From: Gammaproteobacteria bacterium
GTDB lineage: Bacteria; Pseudomonadota; Gammaproteobacteria; Steroidobacterales; JABDKV01
Assembly: GCA_029862285.1 (NCBI GenBank)
Contig: JAOTXR010000023.1
Coordinates: 1 to 12,258 of the forward strand
Direction: 5' to 3'
DNA: 12,258 nucleotides
In this document: positions 6,514-12,258 of the stretch, one piece after another
Position numbering within the stretch: position 1 is the first letter of the stretch
How the letters are laid out: every line of letters begins with the position of its first letter
Made by a program: the position numbers and the translations under genes
Notes under the pieces: generated by a model
Told to the model about the DNA's origin: nothing
What the model saw: only the letters and a program-made list of their open reading frames with translations
Databases searched by the model: none

Positions 6514-7008
6514 CTAGCTGCGACGGCGCAGGAAACCCAGTCCACCCAGTGCCGACAGTAACAACAGACCCGCGGCCGGTATGGGTACGACCCCGTTTTT
6601 CGTTACGGTTAACGTCCCGGCCGACAGATCAGACGCAATATCCGACAGAGTGAACAGGTACTCGTTTGCCTCGGTAATCGACAGCAACAGGTTACCGAAG
6701 CTGGCTGTGCCGATGCCTAGCGGGGTGCCGAGCACCACATTCGGATCGCCAATGTTGCCGAAGTCCGGACCATCCCAGGTTTTATTTGCAATCTTGAATT
6801 CCCAGTCGCCAACGTCAATAAAGACCTTGGCGGTGTAGGTCGATCCATCCCAGCTCATTGGATTGCTAGTATCCCAACCGTTGAAAACGCCACGGACAAA
6901 GAGTGTGTTGGCCCATGGCGCCGGATCGCCCTCCGGGCCTCCCGTCGTGCTCGCAAACGCACCCGAAACGGCAAGAACACCGAGCAAGGCGACTAATAAC
7001 TTTTTCAT
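6514..7008 (-). CDS. Secreted starch-binding-like domain protein with VPIPA (PEP-CTERM-like) sorting tail
   Basis: A 164-aa protein read from ATG 7008 down to 6514. The frame is open further upstream (to 7203), but MKKLLVALLGVLAVSGAFA (1-19) is a clear signal peptide, and a G-rich ribosome site (GGGGGG, 5 nt before the ATG) supports this start. Residues 34-123 form a beta-rich module: NTLFVRGVFNGW, then YTAKVFIDVGDWEFKIANKTWD. This resembles the CBM48/X25/SusE-like alpha-glucan-binding folds (RGxFNxW ... GxYxFKIAxxxW). A related copy is in the gene at 7438. The C terminus has VPIPAA, a hydrophobic span LLLLSALGGLGFL and RRRS, the three-part layout of VPLPA-CTERM/PEP-CTERM exosortase targets. 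It is probably exported, processed by an exosortase encoded elsewhere and held at the surface or in matrix. Substrate binding is inferred from the fold only. Confidence 0.82.
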   Translation of the reverse strand: MKKLLVALLGVLAVSGAFASTTGGPEGDPAPWANTLFVRGVFNGWDTSNPMSWDGSTYTAKVFIDVGDWEFKIANKTWDGPDFGNIGDPNVVLGTPLGIGTASFGNLLLSITEANEYLFTLSDIASDLSAGTLTVTKNGVVPIPAAGLLLLSALGGLGFLRRRS

Positions 7009-7086
7009 ATTTATCCCCCCGAAGGAGCGCCTGATTGGCGCCAGCCTCTTTATTAGCGACAGCCGCTGCTGCCACGCCTGTTGACC

Positions 7087-7115
7087 TTTATCCTGCAGTT
7101 TTGGATGTAAGTCAA
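7087..7115 (-). promoter_or_regulatory. Sigma-70 promoter for the VPIPA-tail gene
   Basis: On the minus strand TTGACT (7115-7110, 5 of 6) and GATAAA (7092-7087, 4 of 6) are spaced by exactly 17 bp. The predicted start near 7080 leaves a leader of about 72 nt with a short hairpin (GCGCC at 7027-7031 with GGCGC at 7037-7041) just before the ribosome site. Confidence 0.6.
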
Positions 7116-7258
7116 ATCGGTTCCAACCGGACGAATTTATGTTAAATCCCAAACCCCCACCCCGCAGCGTTTGGGTCTGTTTTTGCTGCGCTGCAACGCG
7201 CACCGCAACGGCGTTTTCTACGATGTTTTTGGTGCATACGATTGCATCGCGTCCGATA

Positions 7259-7274
7259 CAGCGAGTTATCGCTG
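7259..7274. repeat. Perfect 16-bp inverted repeat, possible operator
   Basis: CAGCGA and TCGCTG flank a 4-nt GTTA. The dyad lies between the two divergent alpha-glucan-related genes, about 90 bp before the predicted plus-strand start. It could be a repressor site or just a small hairpin; the sequence alone does not decide. Confidence 0.35.
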
Positions 7275-7344
7275 CTTTATGTCAACCGCGCACGGCGGGG
7301 CGCAAATATGTCAAGTGGAGTGTCAGGCCGAGGCAATTTTTACT

Positions 7345-7350
7345 TATACT
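7345..7350 (+). promoter_or_regulatory. Possible -10 element for the 475-aa secreted protein gene
   Basis: TATACT (5 of 6 to TATAAT) lies about 88 bp before the ATG at 7438. No good -35 is present at 16-18 bp; the nearest is GTGTCA at 7320-7325 with a 19-bp gap. If real, the promoter is weak or needs an activator. Confidence 0.35.
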
Positions 7351-7389
7351 TGGGCGGACGCCCGCTCGTTCTCCGGGCAGGGTAAGTGG

Positions 7390-7406
7390 CGCGAAACGAT
7401 TTCGCG
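7390..7406. promoter_or_regulatory. Perfect 17-bp palindrome in the leader of the 475-aa protein gene
   Basis: CGCGAAACGATTTCGCG has two 7-bp arms around CGA and sits 31 bp before the ATG. The core GAAACGATTTC resembles LacI-family operators, many of which have a central CG with GAAA/TTTC arms, and LacI-family regulators commonly control alpha-glucan genes. It could also fold into an RNA hairpin just upstream of the ribosome site. Both readings are inference. Confidence 0.45.
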
Positions 7407-7437
7407 TTCGATTAGAACAATTTCGGGGGAATAGACA

Positions 7438-8865
7438 ATGAAGCATCGCTATAGCGTGCTGGCAGCCAGTCTGCTGCTCACCGCCGGCATGGCACAGGCA
7501 CAGGACATCGCTCGGGGCGGCCTGGATAACTTCGAGAGTGAGACGACGGAGGGTTGGAGCCACGGCGCAGTGAGTCCCAACCCACCCACGGTGATTCCAA
7601 CCGGTGGCAACGAAGGGGCCGATGACGCCTACCTGGAGAATCAGTCCAGTGGTAGCCCCGGCCCGGGCGGCAAGCACGTTTTCTTCAACCGTGATGCACG
7701 CTGGACCGGCGATTACATCGCTGCCGGCGTCAACAAGATTCGCGTCAATGTCATCAATTTCGGCCCAACCGAAGTTGTGAATCTGCGGCTCGCTTTTTTT
7801 GGTGGCGCCGTGCGGGGGGGACTCCCGCCGTGCTGGGTTTCGACCGACGCCATTGTCGTGCCTGCCGATTCGACCTGGCGTAATTACAGTGTTCTCGTCG
7901 ATGAAACGACGATGACACAAGTTGGCGGAGGCGCGACTTTCGAGGACACGATGCGAGATGTCCAGGAGATCCGCGTTTTGTCGGCGGCTGCGCCACAATG
8001 CCAGGGCGATGCGTTTCTTGGCGTCAGCGGCTATGACGACTTCCAGACGACCGCCGACACCGATCTCGACGGTATCAACGACACGGAAGATAACTGCACC
8101 TTGCAGCCCAATCCGCCGGTGTGTATCGGCGATGCCAGCATTGACAATGAGGTGGATTGCACAGCAGCGACCCTGAGCTGGGGCCAGGTCGACAGCGATG
8201 CCGATTTCTACGGTAACGAATGCGATGGCGATATTGCACCGGATGTCGATCCTCCGTTCCTGAGCGGCAACTGCCTGGTGGACTTTGGCGATGTAGGGGC
8301 ATTGAAAGCCGCGTTCCTGACCAACGAAGGCGACGCCAACTATGATCAGGAAGCCGATCTGGTTTACAGCAGCAGCATCGGCTTTGCCGACGTCGGCCGG
8401 CTAAAGACCCAGTTCCTGTTGCCACCCGGACCCGGTCTCGGTAACTGCGGTTGCGCCCCCGAGCCTTCGGCGCTCGACCCGGGTGAGGACTTTACTGGTT
8501 TGGAACTGTTTGTGCGCGGCGGCATGGCATTCGAATGGGGTGCGGTCCCGCTAATCAACAACGTAGCCAACCTGGGTAGTATGGAGTACCAGGCGCGGCT
8601 ACAGATCACGGCCGGTTCCTATGCCTTCAAGATCGCGAGCGAAGACTGGTCACTGGGATATGCCAACGTGGATGTGCCCACAGTGGTCGGCGATCCGCCG
8701 TTGAACTTCACGCCTCAAAGTGGTCCTGGCACAGACGCGACGATCACAATTGCGGAAAGCGGTTGCTATGAATTCAACTTCACCGCGAATCCGGTGGATC
8801 CGCCGGAGGATCCGCCCGTGCCGGCAGAATCGATCGACGTGTCTGTCGTCGGTCCGCTGCCCTAG
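7438..8865 (+). CDS. Secreted multidomain protein: N-terminal beta domain, TSP3/dockerin-like module, starch-binding-like domain
   Basis: A 475-aa protein with a strong ribosome site (GGGGGAA, 7425-7431) and a signal peptide (1-22, ending AQAQD). Residues 24-203 form a beta-rich module starting DNFESETTEGWSHG and ending GDAFLGVSGYDDFQ, similar in style to ligand-binding domains seen in PEP-CTERM and other secreted marine proteins. Residues 207-268 contain thrombospondin type-3-like calcium motifs (DTDLDGINDTEDNC, DSDADFYGNECDGD). Two dockerin-like helices follow (VDFGDVGALKAAF, 281-293; IGFADVGRLKTQF, 314-326). Residues 355-450 hold a starch-binding-like domain (LELFVRGGMAFEW ... YQARLQITAGSYAFKIASEDWS), related to the one in the divergent gene at 7008. 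The end is Pro-rich (NPVDPPEDPPVP) and stops without a sorting tail. It has no catalytic motif, so an extracellular glucan-binding or scaffold role beside the downstream pullulanase is the best inference. It is followed by its own strong terminator. Confidence 0.8.
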   Translation: MKHRYSVLAASLLLTAGMAQAQDIARGGLDNFESETTEGWSHGAVSPNPPTVIPTGGNEGADDAYLENQSSGSPGPGGKHVFFNRDARWTGDYIAAGVNKIRVNVINFGPTEVVNLRLAFFGGAVRGGLPPCWVSTDAIVVPADSTWRNYSVLVDETTMTQVGGGATFEDTMRDVQEIRVLSAAAPQCQGDAFLGVSGYDDFQTTADTDLDGINDTEDNCTLQPNPPVCIGDASIDNEVDCTAATLSWGQVDSDADFYGNECDGDIAPDVDPPFLSGNCLVDFGDVGALKAAFLTNEGDANYDQEADLVYSSSIGFADVGRLKTQFLLPPGPGLGNCGCAPEPSALDPGEDFTGLELFVRGGMAFEWGAVPLINNVANLGSMEYQARLQITAGSYAFKIASEDWSLGYANVDVPTVVGDPPLNFTPQSGPGTDATITIAESGCYEFNFTANPVDPPEDPPVPAESIDVSVVGPLP

Positions 8866-8887
8866 GGCGAGTCGGGCCTCGCAAAAC

Positions 8888-8921
8888 AACGCCCCCTTGC
8901 ACTTGGCAAGGGGGCGTTTTT
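8888..8921 (+). terminator. Strong rho-independent terminator after the 475-aa protein gene
   Basis: CGCCCCCTTGC (8890-8900) pairs perfectly with GCAAGGGGGCG (8906-8916) around a 5-nt loop, extended by two A-T pairs and followed by TTTTT (8917-8921). It lies 22 bp after the stop and separates this transcript from the pullulanase gene. Confidence 0.93.
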
Positions 8922-8980
8922 GTATAGCAATCCTGCACTACCAACAGAGTGAGAATATGAGGCCGGAGACGAACTGGCGG

Positions 8981-8986
8981 TACAAT
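8981..8986 (+). promoter_or_regulatory. Possible -10 element for the pullulanase gene
   Basis: TACAAT (5 of 6 to TATAAT) lies 30 bp before the ATG at 9016, after the upstream terminator. The matching -35 region is poor (ATGAGG at 18 bp). A promoter is needed here because of the terminator, but this one is only a candidate. Confidence 0.35.
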
Positions 8987-9015
8987 CCCAGGCTCGGACC
9001 AGACAAGTGAAAAAC

Positions 9016-12000
9016 ATGCGCGCCCAGAAGATCGTAATTACGCTACTCACACTCGTCGCGATATCGGCCTACGCCGGCACAGGCGATGCCACGCGTGCGC
9101 TTGGGTGGGTCGGCGAGATGTCCCCGGCTGGCGGCTCGAGCAACCAGATCACTACCGGCAGCTCGTTCACCGTGTATATCCAGGTCTGGAAGGGCGGTGT
9201 TACCGACAGCCCCGGACAAGGCGCCAATATCAACTGCGAACTGTGGTGGAGCGATGTCGGCTTCTTTGGCGGCCCGTGGCTGAACGAAACGGCAACCGCA
9301 ATGAGTTACGACAGTGATATCGGCAACAACGACAAGTATGCGGTAACGGTTTCACCGGCGGACGGACTCTACGAATACACGGCACGCTGTACCGATACGA
9401 CTGACAGCAACATTACCTGGCAACAGGATGGCAACGGCGAACTCACGGTCGCACCGACCGGTACCCTCAGTGGCAAACGCGGAATCTGGGTCGATGAAAA
9501 GACCATCGCCTGGAATACTTCGCATGGCCCGACCAGTGTCAGCTACGAGTTGCATCATGCCTTCGACGGCGGGCTGACGGTTCCGCCAACTACCGGTTCG
9601 GGTATCCCCTTATCCTTCGATTCACTGCTGACGGGCAACTCCTATCCCAAGTACCCGAACATCGGTGGCTACAAGGCCCTGAAAATTCCTTTCGGCAGCC
9701 TTGCCGACGTGCCCAACATACTCCAGGGGCAGATGGCGCTGGCCGTATACGACAATGCCGGCGACCTGCTCGAGGCAACGCAGTTACAAATCCAGGGCGT
9801 GCTCGACGATCTGTTTGGCTATAGCGGTCCGCTGGGTTTGAGCTTCGACGGCCAGATACCGACTTTCCGTTTGTGGGCGCCGACCGCACACAATGTAAGA
9901 CTGCGGCACTGGCCGGATCCGGTCAGCGGCGGCTTCGCTGTCGCCATGACCTTCGATCCGGCGACCGGTGTCTGGGAACTCACCGGCGATGCGGCCTGGT
10001 ATGGCGAGTATTACTGGTACGAAGTAACCGTCTGGGTGGACGAACTCGAGGCGGTGCAGATCAATTTCGTCACCGACCCCTACGCACCGAACCTGTCGAC
10101 CGATGCGGCGAGAGGTCAAATCATCGACATTGAGAACGACCCGGCGACGGTGCCACCGGGTTGGGACAACCTGGCCAAACCGCCGCTGGATGCACCGGAA
10201 GACGTTTCCATCTACGAGTTGCACGTACGCGATTTCAGCGCCTATGACGATACCGTTAACGCCGCACATCGCGGAACTTACAAGGCGTTTACTTACGACG
10301 GCACCTCCAACCCGCTGTCCGAAGGCATGGCGCACCTGATCGGCCTGGCCGACGCCGGGCTGACGCACATACACCTGATGCCGATCCACGATTTCGCCGA
10401 CATTCCGGAAGATCCGGCCGATCGCAGCGAGCCGGACCCTGTCGTGCTGGCCAGTTTCCCGGCGGATTCCGACCAACAGCAGGCTATAGTCGACGCAACA
10501 AAGGATCAGGACAGTTTCAACTGGGGTTTCAATCCCGTGCACTACGGTGTACCGGAAGGCAGCTACGCTACGGTGCAGGACGGCCCGACGCGTGTTTTTG
10601 AATTACGTGAACTGGTGCAGTCGCTGTCGGACAACGGCCTGCGGGTAGTCCTGGACGTGGTATACAACCACACCAGTTCCGCCGGACAGAATTTCAACTC
10701 GGTACTGGACAAGATCGTACCGGGTTATTACTACCGCCTGACACCGAACGGCGAGATCGAAACGTCCAGTTGCTGTAACGACACAGCCACCGAGTTCGAC
10801 ATGGCCGAAAAGCTCATGATCGATACTGCAGTACGCTGGGTAAGGGATTACAAAATCGACGGTTTCCGTTTCGACCTGATGTCGCTGCACACACGCACAA
10901 ACATGGAAGCGCTGCGCGATGCAGTGCAGTCATTGACGCTGATCGATGACGGTGTCGATGGCAGCAAAGTGTATCTCTATGGCGAAGGCTGGGATACCGG
11001 ATCGGCCAAGGCCAAGGGACTGGTTTATGCGTATCAGTGGAATATGGCCGGCACCGGTGTTGGCACCTTCAACGATCGCATCCGCGATTCGACCCACGGC
11101 GGCTTCGAGACGCTGAATATTTTCAAACAGGGTTTTGCCACGGGTCAGGCCTACGACTGGAACGGTTACCTCTACGGCGAGCGTTTCCAGGGCGACCTGC
11201 GCTTCTCCCAGGACCGGCTGCGGATCGCGATGGCCGGCAACCTGCAGGACTATGTGATCATCGATCAGAACAACAACGCGGTTGACGGCGCTTCTTTCAA
11301 TGGCACCGGTTATACGCTGGATCCACAGGAAGCGATCCAGTATGTCAGCAAGCACGACAACAATACCTTGTACGACCTGATCGCCTACAAGGCACCGTGG
11401 GGCGAAAACGGCGCGCCGCTGACTTCGATGGAAGACCGCGTGCGTATGCAAAACATGGCGCTGAGCGTCGTAACGCTTTCACAGGGCGTCCCGTTCTACC
11501 AGGCCGGCAGCGACATCCTGCGATCCAAATCGATGGACTTCAACAGTTTCAATTCCGGTGACTGGTTCAACCAGATCGATTTCAGTTATCAAACAAATAA
11601 CTTCGGTATCGGTCTGCCGCCTGCAGGCGACAACGCCGGTGCCTGGCCATTGATCGCCCCGTTGCTGGCCAATCCGGCGCTGCGACCGGCGACCACCGAT
11701 ATCCTCGCAAATTCGAACCACTTCAAAGAGATGCTGCAGATCCGTAATAGCTCGCGGTTGTTCCGGATGGCGACCGCCGGCGATGTGATGGCAAGGCTCG
11801 ATTATCACAATATGGGTTCGGGTCAGACCAATGGCCTGATCGTGATGGAGCTTGCCGACGACCAGGCGGTGGATCTCGATCCGTTGTACGAGAATATCCT
11901 GGTGTTATTTAACGCCAACAAAGTTGACCTGAATTTCACCATCGGCGGTCTGGCCGGCGTGCCGTTCGAATTACACCCGGTGCAGCAGGTTTCCGCTGAC

Positions 12001-12258
12001 CCACGCGTCCAGACGTCCGGTTTCGATCAGGGCAGCGGTAACTTTTTTGTACCGGCGCGCACCACAGCGGTGTTCGTGTCGCCGCCGAATGTTGTCGACA
12101 GCGATGGCGACGGCATTGCGGATGCCATAGACAACTGTAGCGAACTGGCCAACACCGATCAGCGCGATACCAACGGCGATGGCTTCGGCAATCGTTGCGA
12201 TCCAGATTTCAATAACGACGGTGTCGTGAACTTTACTGACCTGGCCATCATAAAAGAT
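9016..12258 (+). CDS. pulA: Exported pullulanase (GH13, type I alpha-1,6-glucosidase) with TSP3/dockerin-like tail; 3' end outside window
   Basis: The frame is open from ATG 9016 to the window end, giving 1081 residues so far. Order: signal peptide (1-20, ISAYA) without a lipobox Cys; an N-terminal beta domain (about 24-140); a pullulanase N2-like domain (about 150-270); a CBM48-like domain starting IPTFRLWAPTAHNVRL; the GH13 barrel from about 396; and a C-terminal pullulanase domain (about 880-1024, LIVMELAD, LHPVQQ, VPARTTAVFV). GH13 regions are complete: VVLDVVYNH (544-552), GFRFDLM with nucleophile Asp620, YGEGWD with acid Glu657, and SKHDN with Asp781. FNWGFNPVHYGVPEGSYA and NMAGTGVGTFNDRIRD are typical of the TIGR02103 pullulanase type. 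It cleaves alpha-1,6 branches in pullulan, starch or glycogen outside the inner membrane. From 1028 a calcium-type DSDGDGIADAIDNC and NNDGVVNFTDLAIIKD begin a dockerin-like module cut by the window edge. The ribosome site is weak (AAGTGAA). Confidence 0.95.
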   Translation, partial: MRAQKIVITLLTLVAISAYAGTGDATRALGWVGEMSPAGGSSNQITTGSSFTVYIQVWKGGVTDSPGQGANINCELWWSDVGFFGGPWLNETATAMSYDSDIGNNDKYAVTVSPADGLYEYTARCTDTTDSNITWQQDGNGELTVAPTGTLSGKRGIWVDEKTIAWNTSHGPTSVSYELHHAFDGGLTVPPTTGSGIPLSFDSLLTGNSYPKYPNIGGYKALKIPFGSLADVPNILQGQMALAVYDNAGDLLEATQLQIQGVLDDLFGYSGPLGLSFDGQIPTFRLWAPTAHNVRLRHWPDPVSGGFAVAMTFDPATGVWELTGDAAWYGEYYWYEVTVWVDELEAVQINFVTDPYAPNLSTDAARGQIIDIENDPATVPPGWDNLAKPPLDAPEDVSIYELHVRDFSAYDDTVNAAHRGTYKAFTYDGTSNPLSEGMAHLIGLADAGLTHIHLMPIHDFADIPEDPADRSEPDPVVLASFPADSDQQQAIVDATKDQDSFNWGFNPVHYGVPEGSYATVQDGPTRVFELRELVQSLSDNGLRVVLDVVYNHTSSAGQNFNSVLDKIVPGYYYRLTPNGEIETSSCCNDTATEFDMAEKLMIDTAVRWVRDYKIDGFRFDLMSLHTRTNMEALRDAVQSLTLIDDGVDGSKVYLYGEGWDTGSAKAKGLVYAYQWNMAGTGVGTFNDRIRDSTHGGFETLNIFKQGFATGQAYDWNGYLYGERFQGDLRFSQDRLRIAMAGNLQDYVIIDQNNNAVDGASFNGTGYTLDPQEAIQYVSKHDNNTLYDLIAYKAPWGENGAPLTSMEDRVRMQNMALSVVTLSQGVPFYQAGSDILRSKSMDFNSFNSGDWFNQIDFSYQTNNFGIGLPPAGDNAGAWPLIAPLLANPALRPATTDILANSNHFKEMLQIRNSSRLFRMATAGDVMARLDYHNMGSGQTNGLIVMELADDQAVDLDPLYENILVLFNANKVDLNFTIGGLAGVPFELHPVQQVSADPRVQTSGFDQGSGNFFVPARTTAVFVSPPNVVDSDGDGIADAIDNCSELANTDQRDTNGDGFGNRCDPDFNNDGVVNFTDLAIIKD

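Larger units (their letters stand above)
7009..7437. other. 429-bp divergent intergenic region
   Basis: No convincing gene lies here; the frames that are open give Cys/Arg-rich translations without signals or motifs and without ribosome sites. It holds the minus-strand promoter at 7087-7115, a possible plus-strand -10 at 7345-7350, and several inverted repeats: CGGTT-CC-AACCG (7118-7129); CCCAAAC (7148-7154) with GTTTGGG (7169-7175), followed by a T-run; TGCATACGATTGCA (7233-7246, imperfect); CAGCGA-GTTA-TCGCTG (7259-7274); and CGCGAAA-CGA-TTTCGCG (7390-7406). I saw no riboswitch or tRNA pattern, though none can be ruled out by eye. Confidence 0.6.

Noticed and set aside
7009..7203. Upstream extension (65 extra residues) of the minus-strand VPIPA-tail protein to 7203
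   Set aside because: The extension is not signal-like, overlaps the predicted promoter at 7087-7115, and would bury a clear signal peptide that has its own ribosome site at the 7008 start.
7171..7434. Plus-strand 87-codon open frame in the divergent intergenic region
   Set aside because: It has no ribosome site, signal, span or motif, runs over the likely promoter and palindromes, and ends just before the next ribosome site.
7009..7437. Riboswitch or small RNA in the 429-bp gap
   Set aside because: I recognised no known riboswitch core; only separate inverted repeats are seen. A covariance-model search would be needed to decide.
7282..7998. Long minus-strand open frame (238 codons) across the start of the 475-aa protein gene
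   Set aside because: It is antisense to a gene with a signal peptide and clear domains; its translation is low-complexity, Arg/His/Cys-rich and shows no motif.
9784..10542. Minus-strand open frame of 252 codons inside the pullulanase gene
   Set aside because: The coding strand carries conserved pullulanase sequence throughout; the antisense frame is a by-product of codon usage.
1..12258. Mobile element, prophage, CRISPR array or defence system
   Set aside because: No transposase, integrase, terminal repeats, direct-repeat array or defence-type domain was found, and base use looks even across the window.

Overview
The window looks like a chromosomal segment of a Gammaproteobacterium, probably an uncultured or marine lineage. 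The pointers are the TorF-like porin linked to a P-II/AmtB pair, a type I exported pullulanase, a VPxPA-type (PEP-CTERM-like) sorting tail, and Asp-rich TSP3/dockerin-like tails. This assignment rests on gene content, not on a phylogeny. Base and codon use look fairly even across the window, with no integrase, IS, tRNA, rRNA or CRISPR.

Left part (1-3254): the 3' end of argH (argininosuccinate lyase), then a nitrogen-control region and the operon torF-like porin / glnK-type P-II / amtB. Upstream of the porin are a sigma-54 promoter (833-850) and an NtrC-type dyad (720-734) with a degenerate second site 33 bp away. Their placement resembles classical NtrC enhancers, so the operon is probably induced by nitrogen limitation. 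A strong hairpin terminator (3228-3259) closes it.

Middle part (3274-6495): a tightly overlapping four-gene operon with its own sigma-70-like promoter. It encodes a membrane-anchored arylsulfotransferase-like protein, an 87-aa 'YIGPG' single-span protein, a 122-aa multi-span membrane protein, and a cytoplasmic PAPS-type sulfotransferase. All three junctions overlap by 4-10 bp. This is the best candidate in the window for a little-described system, perhaps a sulfuryl-transfer or surface-sulfation module. A bidirectional terminator (6466-6495) separates it from the next gene, which is convergent.

Right part (6514-12258): an alpha-glucan-related group. On the minus strand is a small secreted protein with a starch-binding-like beta-sandwich domain and a VPIPA sorting tail. 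Divergent from it, across a 429-bp regulatory gap, is a 475-aa secreted protein that carries a related starch-binding-like domain and an Asp-rich TSP3/dockerin-like module. After a strong terminator comes a large exported GH13 pullulanase with all catalytic residues, which ends in the same kind of TSP3/dockerin-like module and runs off the window. The three proteins share modules pairwise, which suggests an extracellular or cell-surface alpha-glucan binding and debranching apparatus. The 429-bp gap holds a good minus-strand promoter and several perfect inverted repeats that could be operators.
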